A stretch of DNA of 64,000 nucleotides from Nitrosopumilus piranensis (lineage in GTDB: Archaea; Thermoproteota; Nitrososphaeria; Nitrososphaerales; Nitrosopumilaceae). Location: NCBI RefSeq assembly GCF_000875775.1, contig NZ_CP010868.1, positions 806,001-870,000 of the forward strand, written 5' to 3'. Positions 1-9,300 of this stretch are shown in pieces. Made by a program: the position numbers and the translations under genes. Within the stretch, counting starts at the first letter, position 1. Each line of letters begins with the position of its first letter. The notes beneath the pieces are model-generated. The model searched no databases, had not been told where the DNA came from, and worked only from the letters and a program-made list of their open reading frames with translations.

Positions 1-2
1 TT

Positions 3-449
3 GAAAAGGAGATGTACGCCAACGAGATTGCAAACAAGCTGGACATCCAGTTCAGCCTGATATCGCACCACCTCAAGAAAATGGGGGATCTGGGCCTCTT
101 GTCTGTTAGCGAGAAGAGAATCGTCAAGAAAGGCCAGACGCACAAGTTCTACAAGATAAACCCGGGAATATTTCTCCTGCCGAGCCACACGGAGGACAAG
201 GTCAGCGACGAGGGAATACTGAAAAAAATTTTCAAGGAAGGGATAAAGTTTGCCAGTATAGGAATTGTTGCTTTAGGATATTATCTTTTTACAAAACCCC
301 CTGCTGTTTCTGATGAATATCTTACGTTAGCAAGTCAAAAAGAGATTAATCTGACAATTCCACTTTTAATAATTTTGGTAGGTGTGATATCTGAAAGAAT
401 TTTTACAGAAATAAAAAAGAAAAGAAAACCTTCGTTTAACCGAAAGTAA
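3..449 (+). CDS. Winged-helix (ArsR-like) regulator with C-terminal membrane segments, 5' truncated
   Basis: The reading frame is open to the window's left edge, so the gene starts upstream. The visible N-terminal half is a winged helix of ArsR type (NEIANKLDIQFSLISHHLKKM is helix-turn-helix like, followed by a wing around the KKGQTHKFYKI stretch). Two hydrophobic stretches follow, near residues 78-92 and 114-130 of the visible part, suggesting a membrane-tethered regulator. The first ~225 bases are clearly more GC-rich (many AAG, CTG, GGC codons) than the AT-rich remainder, as if two sources were joined. The 3' end overlaps the convergent protease gene by 14 nt. Target and signal are unknown. 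Confidence 0.7.
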   Translation, partial: EKEMYANEIANKLDIQFSLISHHLKKMGDLGLLSVSEKRIVKKGQTHKFYKINPGIFLLPSHTEDKVSDEGILKKIFKEGIKFASIGIVALGYYLFTKPPAVSDEYLTLASQKEINLTIPLLIILVGVISERIFTEIKKKRKPSFNRK

Positions 450-1650
450 TTCCATTGAAGTTGACTTGGATGAGATTGACAGGAGTATAATATCCTCTTG
501 TAACTTCATTCTCATCTGGGTAGTTGCCAGTGATAATTCCCATGAACTCAGGAGTGCCTGAACCAAATTCCTCATACACTATACCTCCACTATCGCCTCC
601 TACTACTTGTTCAGTTGTCTCAACAAGTCCGTAAAGGGTAACAACAGTAGATCCGAATTGTGCTTCTCTTACAGTGTATGTATCAAGAATACCTGAAATC
701 TTTCCTTTAGTGATATGTCCTTCCATGTGAACCCAAGTATATTGGACTGGATTTTTTGTACCACTAATGGATTTGTTGCTATAGGCTTTGTCTGTAACAC
801 TCATACCTGAGTTGGATTCTTCAACAAATGCACAGTCACAAGATGTAACAGCTGCAAGTGTATTTTTTTGAACTTCTCCAACTCTGTTTACTGGCTCATC
901 CCAAAAAATTTTATTTGGCTGATATACTTTCTCTCCTGTTCCTGTATTCTGCATACAGTGACCAGAAGTGATAAAGCCAGTTTTTTGCTGGAAGGTAGCT
1001 TTGTAACCTACGCTACATGGAGTAGAGTTTTCTGCGGTTATCTTAACTCCTCCTTCAATATCATGACAGTTACCTGTTTGACTACAGCTAGTTAGTTGGA
1101 CAGTACCTGATTTGTGTAGTGTAATGTTAGTTTCATCGCCTACAATATTTCTAATCTCCTTTTCAAGTTCTGAGATTTGATTGTCAGTTAATTCCATATT
1201 GGTTATACCAACTCTGAGAGATTCATTCTCAAAGTCAGTTCCTATTGAAACTATCCTTGTATCAAATCTTTTTTCTAGGATCTCGTTGATTTTTGGAAGA
1301 TTTTCAGCAAGTCTGTCGATGTTTGATCTAACGTCAGTTAATGCCTTATTCATTTGGGGAGCAACAGGAGCTTCAGCTACTAGGCTTTTCATTTGAGCCT
1401 CAAGTGCAGTTTTTGATAAAGCAGTTGTTGCCTTATCTTTCTCTGATTGCAAAGCATTCAACTTTTCTGATATTTCAAACATTTTTTTCTGCTGTGCGTT
1501 TGTATCGCCTACGAGAAGTTTGCCTTTTGTCTCACTGACAACCTCTTTAACAGTATCGTTTGATGCAGATACATCCATCATACTGAATGGAAGAATCATT
1601 GCACCGATCAATCCTGCAAAGAGAATTGTTTTGATGTCGTTTTTTGTCAT
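436..1650 (-). CDS. Secreted chymotrypsin-fold (S1) serine protease
   Basis: Predicted exported serine endopeptidase. With the start placed at the second Met (1650), the protein is 404 aa and opens with a clean signal peptide (MTKNDIKTILFAGLIGAMIL, then a small-residue cleavage region); the longer frame to 1692 would bury this signal. Residues ~30-150 are a helical pro-region or stalk. The catalytic triad is visible: His231 in TSGHC, Asp272 in CDCAF, Ser354 in GGDSGG. Cysteines near each site suggest disulfides, fitting an extracellular enzyme. The layout of pro-region plus compact protease resembles alpha-lytic protease/streptogrisin relatives. Substrate is unknown; family assignment is firm. 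Confidence 0.85.
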   Translation of the reverse strand: MTKNDIKTILFAGLIGAMILPFSMMDVSASNDTVKEVVSETKGKLLVGDTNAQQKKMFEISEKLNALQSEKDKATTALSKTALEAQMKSLVAEAPVAPQMNKALTDVRSNIDRLAENLPKINEILEKRFDTRIVSIGTDFENESLRVGITNMELTDNQISELEKEIRNIVGDETNITLHKSGTVQLTSCSQTGNCHDIEGGVKITAENSTPCSVGYKATFQQKTGFITSGHCMQNTGTGEKVYQPNKIFWDEPVNRVGEVQKNTLAAVTSCDCAFVEESNSGMSVTDKAYSNKSISGTKNPVQYTWVHMEGHITKGKISGILDTYTVREAQFGSTVVTLYGLVETTEQVVGGDSGGIVYEEFGSGTPEFMGIITGNYPDENEVTRGYYTPVNLIQVNFNGITFG

Positions 1651-1800
1651 TGAAGACACTGTAAAACAAAATGATAATAAGCAAATCTTCAATCCAGATT
1701 GATATTAATCCAAATTGATACTTTGTTACTTTATGTGAATATTAACTCAAGCATTATAACAAAGTATGAGGACGCATGAAACAGGACGTGACATCCATTC

Positions 1801-1983
1801 CTAACTCGTAATCTCGCAGAACTCCACTATCGGAACTTGTCTCAAGTTCTCGTACTGCTTCCTTGTCATCTTGTGTCTGTGGACTTTCTTTTCTCTCTTG
1901 AACTTGTGTCTGTGGACTTTCTTTTCTCTCTTGAACTTGTATCTGACCATAACCTCTCCGTCCGCCAAAAGTAGCCTTTTCAT
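1801..1983 (-). CDS. Small basic protein with an internal 11-residue duplication
   Basis: A 60-aa frame, strongly basic in its middle, containing two identical copies of KFKREKKVHRH followed by a less basic tail. The duplication is an exact 33-bp tandem DNA repeat, so the copy number keeps the frame. The true start may be the internal Met at residue 12 (MVRYKFKR). Codon use is GC-richer than neighbouring core genes and resembles 2051-2444, hinting at shared foreign origin. No family recognised; it could be a nucleic-acid-binding peptide or a remnant. Confidence 0.4.
   Translation of the reverse strand: MKRLLLADGEVMVRYKFKREKKVHRHKFKREKKVHRHKMTRKQYENLRQVPIVEFCEITS
1870..1935. repeat. Exact 2 x 33-bp tandem repeat
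   Basis: Two adjacent identical 33-nt units (1870-1902 and 1903-1935) inside the small basic ORF. The unit is a multiple of three and adds 11 residues. A partial third unit may be recognised in the bases following 1936. Confidence 0.9.
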
Positions 1984-2050
1984 AAAGTATTATTTTTCTA
2001 TTTATTCTTGGCTCACCATGATTTATTTTCCCAGAGTCTAATTCAATTTC

Positions 2051-2444
2051 ATGTCGAAGAAAGAAGAAGATGACGATGAGGGCAAAGTCTTCGACCCTTT
2101 TTTTGAAAAGTCTGGAAACGGAAAGATTGTTTGGGACGACGGGTTCGAGAACGAAGTCAAGTTTTCAATCAAGCTGAATCGAAACGGCTATGCTCAGGGA
2201 AACTTAGAATGCCACAACATACCAGAACCTGGTGCTCTTCTAGAACATCTGAAAGGCAAACCGCAATACAAAACGCAACTCCTGAAGAATTTGGTCAAGT
2301 GCTAGAGGTGTTTGAGAAATTAAACATCGGCAAGACCGACCAAGCCAAAAAGTAGTTGCAAGCGAGGAAGTTGAAGAGTTCATTTCGGAAGGTTGGAAGT
2401 TCGTCGGGACACTGCCAAACGGAAAAGTTGTTTTGGAAAAGTAA
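2051..2444 (+). pseudogene. Broken gene, reading frame shifted twice
   Basis: Three consecutive frames give one plausible protein: frame 2 from the ATG at 2051 (acidic start MSKKEEDDDEG) to about 2280, frame 1 through TPEEFGQVLEVFEKLN to the stop at 2353-2355, and frame 3 from about 2349 through VEEFISEGWKFVGTLPNGKV to the stop at 2442-2444. The last part resembles a short C-terminal motif (EGWxFVxxLPNGK) that I associate with thaumarchaeal DNA-binding and recombinase proteins. The first frame alone would end at 2305 as an 84-aa protein. I read it as a decayed gene; sequencing indels are the alternative. Composition is GC-richer than the surrounding core genes. Confidence 0.55.
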
Positions 2445-2474
2445 TCTAGAAGGGGTCTGAACCCACTGTGGGGG

Positions 2475-2570
2475 TGGACCGGATGGGATTTGAACCCACG
2501 ACCTTTGCGGAGAATTATTTCTCTTACGCAGTGTGAGTGCGTCATCCAAACCAAACTAGACGACCGGTCC
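2475..2570 (-). tRNA. tRNA-Val (CAC) with a 21-nt intron in the variable region
   Basis: Acceptor stem GGACCGG/CCGGTCC, D arm, anticodon stem ACGCA/TGCGT enclosing loop CTCACAC (anticodon CAC at 2533-2535), T stem GTGGG/CCCAT with loop TTCAAAT, and discriminator A at 2475. The stretch between anticodon and T stems is 26 nt rather than 5. Removing 21 nt (2504-2524) restores the variable region AGGTC and a normal tRNA length. CCA is not encoded. Confidence 0.93.
2504..2524 (-). other. Non-canonical tRNA intron (between positions 44 and 45)
   Basis: Predicted bulge-helix-bulge: the 4-bp central helix is TGCG (3' side of the anticodon stem) with CGCA (intron 3' end); the 3-nt bulges are TAA and AAG; the intron hairpin is GAGAA/TTCTC. 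Cutting after the second base of each bulge releases exactly 21 nt and leaves AGGTC. Archaeal splicing endonucleases accept such non-canonical sites in thaumarchaea and crenarchaea. Confidence 0.75.
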
Positions 2571-2664
2571 AACGATTCTACAAAAAGACGTGTTTTTTTG
2601 TCTTTAGGTTGTGGATATTTTGTAATTACCAATGCCTTTAGTACTGATTTTTCAAAGTTTTAAC

Positions 2665-2913
2665 ATGTCTTTACAGGAGTTTGATGCATTAATTGACAGA
2701 ATGAAGTCGGCCTTTGAGTATGCAGAAAATCTTGGACAATATGTTGATGCTGCAAAGATTCTTTTTCAAATGAATGAGCAACTACCTAATGATCTTCAGG
2801 TTCCTTTAGAAGAACTTGACAATCCTGACTTGGCAAAGTCATTTGTCATGCGATACAATTCTGGTATAAGATCTGCAATAGTTGATTATAGGCAAAGATT
2901 GATGAATTTCTAA
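2665..2913 (+). CDS. Conserved thaumarchaeal hypothetical protein
   Basis: An 82-aa, mainly helical, soluble protein beginning MSLQEFDALIDRM. The frame extends upstream to 2632, but the internal Met at 2665 gives a compact protein without the hydrophobic leader MPLVLIFQSF, so it is preferred. No catalytic motif or membrane segment is visible. It lies between the tRNA and the L40e gene, convergent with the latter (2 nt apart). Function unknown. Confidence 0.65.
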   Translation: MSLQEFDALIDRMKSAFEYAENLGQYVDAAKILFQMNEQLPNDLQVPLEELDNPDLAKSFVMRYNSGIRSAIVDYRQRLMNF

Positions 2914-2915
2914 TT

Positions 2916-3083
2916 CTACTTCTTGACGCCTAGATTTCTGTTCTTTAATCTCAAGTATGGATTTCTGCATTTTCTGCATCTGGTAGCGTCTATGTCATTT
3001 CTGCAACCACAATTAAAACAAATTCTCATGACAAGTCTTGCTTGCTGTGCAATTCGTTTCTTCTCTGGGTCTGTAATTGGCAT
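2916..3083 (-). CDS. rpl40e: 50S ribosomal protein L40e
   Basis: A 55-aa basic protein (start MPITDPEKKRIAQQARL, end NRNLGVKK) with a four-cysteine zinc ribbon: CFNCGC near residues 22-27 and CRKC near 36-39. Length and sequence match archaeal L40e, a component of the large ribosomal subunit that in eukaryotes is fused to ubiquitin. The next gene on the same strand upstream is far enough away that it probably has its own promoter. Confidence 0.93.
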   Translation of the reverse strand: MPITDPEKKRIAQQARLVMRICFNCGCRNDIDATRCRKCRNPYLRLKNRNLGVKK

Positions 3084-3114
3084 TTGATTTTCTCCTCAAT
3101 CTCTCTCTTTTATT

Positions 3115-4032
3115 CTAATCGGATTTTTCCATCTTTCCTGCTAGCAAAACAGGTACTTCTGCAGGTCTTTTTGCTACAGGAATGTTTGCCTTGTTAAACA
3201 TTGATACTTTGGATTCAGCTGAGCCATAGGTTCCCATTACGATTGCACCTGCATGACCCATTCTCTTTTCTTTTGGTGCTGCCCTGCCTGCAATGTATGC
3301 TACAGTTGGTTTGTTAAATCCTGAATCAATTATTTTCTGAGCTAACATTTCTTCAGAGTCTCCACCTATTTCTCCTACTACTACCATTCCTTCTAAATCT
3401 GGAATATCCTTTACCATATCAAATGCATCAATTAGCCTTGTTCCATTTACTGGGTCTCCTCCGATTCCAATTGTAATTGATTGACCAAATCCTGCATTAG
3501 TTAAAGCATCTGAAATTTCATAAAGTAATGTTCCACTTTTTGATAACACTGCAATCTTTCCTGCCTTGAATGGCATTGGTGGCATGATTCCGATTTTAAT
3601 TAATTCTGGAATCATTATTCCTGGTGTATTTGGTCCAATAACTATGGCGCCTTTTTGTTTTGCAAGCTCTAATGTTTCCATTGTATCTCTAATTGGAACG
3701 TGTTCTGGAATTGCAACTAGTAGTTTGATTCCTGCTTCTAGGGCATCTTTTGCAGCTCCCAAAAAGAATTTTGCTGGAACAAAGATAATTGAAATTTTGG
3801 CATTTGTTGCATCAACTGCTTCTTTCATTGTATTGTAAATTGGTATACTTTCATTCCATGTTTGACCCCCTTTGCCTGGGGTAACTCCTGCTACAATGTT
3901 GGTTCCATATTCTAACATTTTTCCTGCATGCAATGAGCCATATGATCCTGTGATGCCTTGAACTATAACTCCTTTATTTTCATAATCTGATTCTCCTTGT
4001 TTTCCTTTTAACAGTTCAAAAATGTCGTCCAT
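3115..4032 (-). CDS. sucD: Succinyl-CoA synthetase (ADP-forming), alpha subunit
   Basis: 305 aa, normal family length. An N-terminal CoA-binding Rossmann domain (GVIVQGITGSYGSLHAG near the start) is followed by a ligase domain with the phosphohistidine His260 in RMGHAGAIV. With SucC it interconverts succinate, CoA and ATP with succinyl-CoA. Its start codon overlaps the sucC stop by one base (TAATG), so the two are co-translated from one transcript. In these autotrophs it links the incomplete TCA cycle to the 3-hydroxypropionate/4-hydroxybutyrate cycle. Confidence 0.93.
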   Translation of the reverse strand: MDDIFELLKGKQGESDYENKGVIVQGITGSYGSLHAGKMLEYGTNIVAGVTPGKGGQTWNESIPIYNTMKEAVDATNAKISIIFVPAKFFLGAAKDALEAGIKLLVAIPEHVPIRDTMETLELAKQKGAIVIGPNTPGIMIPELIKIGIMPPMPFKAGKIAVLSKSGTLLYEISDALTNAGFGQSITIGIGGDPVNGTRLIDAFDMVKDIPDLEGMVVVGEIGGDSEEMLAQKIIDSGFNKPTVAYIAGRAAPKEKRMGHAGAIVMGTYGSAESKVSMFNKANIPVAKRPAEVPVLLAGKMEKSD

Positions 4033-5135
4033 TATTTCACTCCCATTACCGCTGAATTAATTGCCTCTTCTACTGAATCAAATATCTTGGTTTTGGAATT
4101 TTGAAGCATTTCTTTTGCTTTTTCTGATTCAGTACCTTTCAGTCTAGCAAATACTGGTAAATCAATAAGATTATCCTCATATGCTTTTAGAAATGCTTCA
4201 GCTACTACTGTAGTTTTTACAATTCCACCATAGAGATTTACTAGAATCCCTTTTACTCTATCTAATTTGCTAATCAAAGTTAATGCTTCATACACTGATT
4301 CAGTTGTTGCACCGCCACCAACATCTAAGAAACATGCTGGTTTTCCACCATTGTCTGATAACATGTCTAGTGTAGACATTACCAATCCTGCACCATTTCC
4401 TACAACTGCAATATCTCCATCTAATTCTACTAATGAAAACCCACTTTTTTCAGCTTGTTCTTCAATTGCTGTTTTTTCTTGATACTTTTCTAATTCTGGA
4501 TGTCTAAAATTACTATTGTCATCTGTTACAAATTTTCCATCAAGTGCCATTATTGTATCATCTTGCATAATTGCAAGTGGATTGATCTCTACAAGTTCTG
4601 CTTCTTTTTCAATTGTAAGTTTTGATAATTTTTTTAAAGTATCTGCTACGCCTTCAGCATGTTTTCCTTCCAATCCCATTTCTTTTGCAACTTCTTTTGC
4701 AAGTTCATCTGAAACCTCCCCTAATCCTATCTCTTTAATGATTTGATTTTTTACTGATTCAATTTCAACTCCTCCCTCAGCTGATGCAATAATTGTGTAG
4801 CATCTTTTTGAGCGATTCAAAAATATTGAAAGATACAACTCTTTTTTGATATCTGCCATCTTTTCAAGAAGAATGGCTCTTGCTTTTTCTCCCTTTATTG
4901 TCAAATCCATAACTTGTGGATATTTTATCTCAAATTCGTCATCATTTTGACATTTTTGGATTCCTCCTGCTTTGCCTCTGCCCCCTACAGGCACCTGGAT
5001 TTTAATTACAAATGGATATCCTAACTTTTTTGCATGCTTTCGACCTTCTTCTATATTTGTTGATGAAATACTGTCTAGAAGGTTGATTCCGTATTCTCGA
5101 AATAATTCCTTTGCCTGAAACTCTAGTAATTGCAT
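4032..5135 (-). CDS. sucC: Succinyl-CoA synthetase (ADP-forming), beta subunit
   Basis: 367 aa. An N-terminal ATP-grasp domain (starts MQLLEFQAKELFREYGI; PVGGRGKAGGIQK is the phosphate-binding loop region) and a C-terminal ligase domain (LDVGGGATTESVYEAL, GILVNLYGGIVKT). It provides nucleotide binding and the succinate/CoA site and pairs with SucD encoded directly downstream with a 1-nt overlap. The start at 5135 matches the usual family N-terminus. Confidence 0.93.
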   Translation of the reverse strand: MQLLEFQAKELFREYGINLLDSISSTNIEEGRKHAKKLGYPFVIKIQVPVGGRGKAGGIQKCQNDDEFEIKYPQVMDLTIKGEKARAILLEKMADIKKELYLSIFLNRSKRCYTIIASAEGGVEIESVKNQIIKEIGLGEVSDELAKEVAKEMGLEGKHAEGVADTLKKLSKLTIEKEAELVEINPLAIMQDDTIMALDGKFVTDDNSNFRHPELEKYQEKTAIEEQAEKSGFSLVELDGDIAVVGNGAGLVMSTLDMLSDNGGKPACFLDVGGGATTESVYEALTLISKLDRVKGILVNLYGGIVKTTVVAEAFLKAYEDNLIDLPVFARLKGTESEKAKEMLQNSKTKIFDSVEEAINSAVMGVK

Positions 5136-5175
5136 GCAAAAATCCTGAATTTTACGGTCTTTATTAACTATGATA

Positions 5176-5505
5176 TTATCTTAATTGTTCATCAAGAAAA
5201 TCAATCATTTCCAAAAAGCGATCTTTACTTTTTCTCAATAACTCTTGCGGGTATTCTTCAATGGTAAAAACAAACTGTTGATGAAAACTTGGAACTAGGA
5301 TTCCCCCTGATGTTACCATCTGCTCAATTACGTATCCTTTGGTAAGCGTACATACAATTTCTTCATAAGATTCCTCTTCTTCTTCAAGTGTCTGTCTGTA
5401 CAAAACAATTGGTCTGTTGGTTTTCTCAACAATCTTTGAACCCTTTTCAAGCAAATCTGCTAAATGCTGAATCTGCCATGCATCAAGACTGATCTGCTTT
5501 ACCAT
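5176..5505 (-). CDS. Hypothetical protein
   Basis: 109 aa, acidic, with a run of glutamates near residue 42 (EEEEES). Predicted soluble alpha/beta protein with no signal peptide or membrane segment. It lies upstream of sucC on the same strand with a 40-nt gap, so it may be co-transcribed. No family recognised. Confidence 0.65.
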   Translation of the reverse strand: MVKQISLDAWQIQHLADLLEKGSKIVEKTNRPIVLYRQTLEEEEESYEEIVCTLTKGYVIEQMVTSGGILVPSFHQQFVFTIEEYPQELLRKSKDRFLEMIDFLDEQLR

Positions 5506-5616
5506 GTTAATTAATAGGTGATTTTTCTATTTAACCCTGATAAAACAATTCATCTTCACACTTTGTCTTCAATGAAATCAACATTTTAGGAATAAAGAAA
5601 GAAAGTGATTTGGCAT

Positions 5617-6204
5617 TTATGCCATATCTAGTGCTCTAGAGTGTTTTCTAGTGTGTGGTCTCTCACCCGCAAATTTTCTTCTCATGTGCCCTGATGGTCT
5701 TCCGTAGATTAGCTCTAGGAACCAAGACTCATGTTCGATCTCTTCAGCTAGAATATCTTTGGCAATATCGTATGTTGCAGGATCTTTGCCTAATGTCATC
5801 TTGCAAATTTTATCCCAGTTTACTATTGCTCCTTGTTCTGCTTTGAGACACTTTTCTAGAATTGCTTTATGATCTGTTGGATTTGCTGGAAGTTGTAAGA
5901 ACTCACAACCAGAAATTTTGATAAATTCTGTTGCGTCATTTGGAAGGGCCCCTCCTAATTGGTAAATTCTTTCAATACATGACTCAAAATGACTTAGGTC
6001 TTCTAGCCTTGCATCTTCAATAATTCCTTTTAGTCCCTCACCTTCTAAGCCTGTACAATGTGCTCTGAGATTGGTAAAATAGTAATATGCAGTAAATTCC
6101 ACTGCCGCATTTTTTATCAATTCTTTTACCAATTCATCCACATCAAGACCGTTTTGTTTTAGAACGTTAATCCCAACAACATTTGGTGCCTTTGATTCGG
6201 ACAT
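5617..6204 (-). CDS. Dps-like ferritin (DPSL/thioferritin type)
   Basis: 195 aa, four-helix ferritin-like fold. Di-iron ligands are visible as Glu in AAVEFTAYYYF, the E..SHFE pattern (EDLSHFESCIERI), Glu in KAEQGAI and EEIEHESWF. A pair of cysteines flanks the centre (GCEFLQLP and EKCLKAEQ), the hallmark of archaeal Dps-like proteins that protect DNA and store iron during oxidative stress. The C-terminal tail is basic (HMRRKFAGERPHTRKHSR), which could contact DNA. It has its own promoter region downstream of a hairpin at 6264-6317. Confidence 0.85.
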   Translation of the reverse strand: MSESKAPNVVGINVLKQNGLDVDELVKELIKNAAVEFTAYYYFTNLRAHCTGLEGEGLKGIIEDARLEDLSHFESCIERIYQLGGALPNDATEFIKISGCEFLQLPANPTDHKAILEKCLKAEQGAIVNWDKICKMTLGKDPATYDIAKDILAEEIEHESWFLELIYGRPSGHMRRKFAGERPHTRKHSRALDMA

Positions 6205-6263
6205 TTCTCTATATCTGTTATGATTGTAATAAAAATATTACATATGCTCCAAAAATTAATTCT

Positions 6264-6317
6264 CAGAAGAGATGTAGAAAATACTGGTGGGGGGGATCTA
6301 GAGGCTACTCTCTTCTG
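6264..6317. other. Stem-loop in the ileS-dps intergenic region
   Basis: Arms 6264-6277 and 6305-6317 (CAGAAGAGATGTAG with CTACTCTCTTCTG) pair over 13 bp with one bulged base; the loop carries a run of seven G. It lies after the ileS stop and before the dps start on the minus strand. It could be a terminator, a processing site or an operator. Confidence 0.5.
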
Positions 6318-6387
6318 GAATGTGATTTTGCTTTTCAATTTTAATTAATAAAAAGTGAGTCTGCACTGCACTATAATTTTTTAAAAA

Positions 6388-9300
6388 TTATTCTATTGAT
6401 ATTCTAATCTTTAGTCCATCAATATCGTCATCTTTGTATTCCTTGCAGGATTCTGTAAAGTTTACTTGTTTTACTCTGACCAAAAAAGCCAAGTCATCTG
6501 CTTTTTCTCTTATCATTTCAAGTGATTCATCATCTAGATCAAGAATTGATGCTACATCCAAAACATCAGTTGGATTGTATCCTCTCTCTTTTCTTAGGGT
6601 TTGAAGTCTTCTTGCAACATCTTTTACCAACCCCTTTGCCATCATCTCTTTGTTTCTCAATGTTGAAATGAATACAATGTAGTTGTCTCTTTTAGATACT
6701 GCAAAATTTTCATCTGCATCAAAGTCTACAACAAAGTCTTCATTTTCAAGTGATATGGTTTCACCATCTACATCAAAATTAAATTTTGAATCTTTTTGTA
6801 AAGATGAAATAATTTCTTTAGGGTTGGTTTCAGAAAACATTGCTACAAGTTTTCCCATATGTTGTTTGGCTTTAGGTCCAATTCTCTTTCTCTCTAATTC
6901 TATAATTGGTTTTATGGGTAATCCTAGTTTTTGTAATTCTAAAGTCTGCTCTAATCCTGAATCTTTTTCTGTTTCAATTATATCAAATTTTTCTACGTTT
7001 AACTGAGATTGTAGTAGTTTTGATAATGATTCAAGTTTCATCTTTTGTCCTTTCTTGACACAAATTTTTGCCTCATTTAATGGCCATCTTCTCTTCAACT
7101 TTCCTTTCATTCTTGCAGCTGATGAAACTGATACTACGTCTTTCATTATGTCAAATGATTCCTCAATTTCTTCATTGACAAGTGATTCTTGTGGTTTAGG
7201 CCATCTATCAAGTAGTATGCTTTGTTTTCCATCAAAAACTGATTGATACAAGTATTCGCTAGTAAATGGGCAAAATGGATGAATCAAAATGTCTAGTGCT
7301 TTTAGAACCTCTCCTAGGACTGCATAAATTGCTAGCCTTCTGTTCTTTTTTTCTTCATCTTCGTCCCATAATTCTCCTCTTGTAATTGGGATGTAAATTT
7401 GACTAAGATTGTTAATGATAAAATCATCAATTGCCTTTGCACTCTCGTGAAATTTACATGAATCATTTCTGTCTGTAATTTTGAGAATTAATTTTTGAAG
7501 TTTTGATAGTAGCCAAATGTCTGGTGATGTTAGCAAATCATTTTGTTTTGCCCATTCTACAGTGTTGGATTTATCAAAATTATCATACTGGCTATTTTGT
7601 TTAAAGTACAAGTGCAGATTAAATAATGTGTTAATTACTTGATAAGGTCTTGACATTAATTCTTCAGTACTGAAACTTAGTGGTTCAATTGGACTTGCTT
7701 TCCACATAAAATAAAATCTGATCAAATCTGCAGGATATTTTTCTAGCAACTCTATTCCTTCCAAAACATTTCCCTTGCTTTTGCTCATCTTTCCTCCTTT
7801 CTTATCCAGTACATGCCCTTGGAACAAAAACGACTTGTATGGCGGAGTTGGACCGTTGTTTAAAATTACATTCTCAATAAGTAATGTGTATGCCCATCCT
7901 CTAGTCTGATCAATTCCTTCAGTAAAAAATGGGGCTGGAATGTCTCTTGAATACTCTTCATCAGTTAATGATGAATATGGTGCCGAACCACTATTGTGCC
8001 AAGTATCTAATACGTATTCTTCTCTTTTTGTTTTTGTGCTTCCGCATTTTTTACACTTGATGACAATGTTGTCAATCCATGGTCTGTGCAACTCAAAGTC
8101 TGGGCCATCAGGAAGTTTGTCTGCAGATTCAACAATATCTTTTCTTGTAAAAAACCAATTTCTTTCATTACAATCTTCACACGTCCACACAGGTAATGGA
8201 CATCCCCAAATTCTCTCTCTTGAGATACACCAAGGATGTCTCTCTTTGATTATTCCTAAGAATCTGTTTTTAGGTTGCTCAAAATAATATTCTACGCTCT
8301 CAGCTGCATCAATTGCTTTGTTATCTAGCCTATCTAGTTTGTAAAACCAACCTTTTCTTGCAAGCCATACTATTGGATGGTGTGATCTCCAGCAAAGTGG
8401 ATATTTGTGCTTGATTTTTCCAATTTTTACTAAAGCATTGCACTCCTTTAGATCTTCTACTATTTGCTTGTCTGCATCTCTGACAAACGTTCCTTGGTAT
8501 TTTCCTGCCTGTGAAGTGAATTTTACCTCGTCATTAATGGGGCTGAAAATTTTGACTTTTCTTTTATTGGCAATTTTGATGTCTTCCTCACCATTTGCAG
8601 GAGACAGATGTACAAGACCGCTACCAGTACTTGCATCTACAAATGATTCTGATACTGCTACATGGAAGTTTTCATCTTTTGAACATTCTTTTAATTCTGG
8701 AATTAAATCTAATAATGGATGAATGTATTTTTTTCCTTCAAATGTTAAACCTTTTACTGTTTTTTCAATTTCATAATCTTCAATTTTTAATTCTGTCATG
8801 AACTCTTTTAGTCTTGTTTTTCCAATAACCCATGTTTCATTTTCCATTTTGACATAAGCATAATCTTCTTCTGGTTGCAATCCTACCATAGCATCAGTAA
8901 CTAGTGTAAATGGCATTGTTGTCCATACAATCAAAAATGCATCTTCGTCTACTAGTTTTACTTTATAGTATAATGATGGGTCTTTGACCTCTTCGTATCC
9001 TTGGTTGACTTCTGCATGACTAAGTGATGTCTGACAACTTGGACAGTACGCAATTACTGTAAAGTCTTCTTCTAAAATTCCATTTTCATGTGCTTTTTTT
9101 AGTATTTGCCATTCTCTTTCAATGAATTCGTCTCGAAAAGTCCAGTATGCCTTTTCATGATTAAATGACATTCCAAGCAGTGAATCAACTTCAACCCATG
9201 TCTTGTTGTATTTCTCAACAACTTTCTTACATTCTGAAACAATTCTCTCCACTCCAAATTGCTTTATTGCCTCAGTTTTTCCTCCTGTAACTCCTAACTC

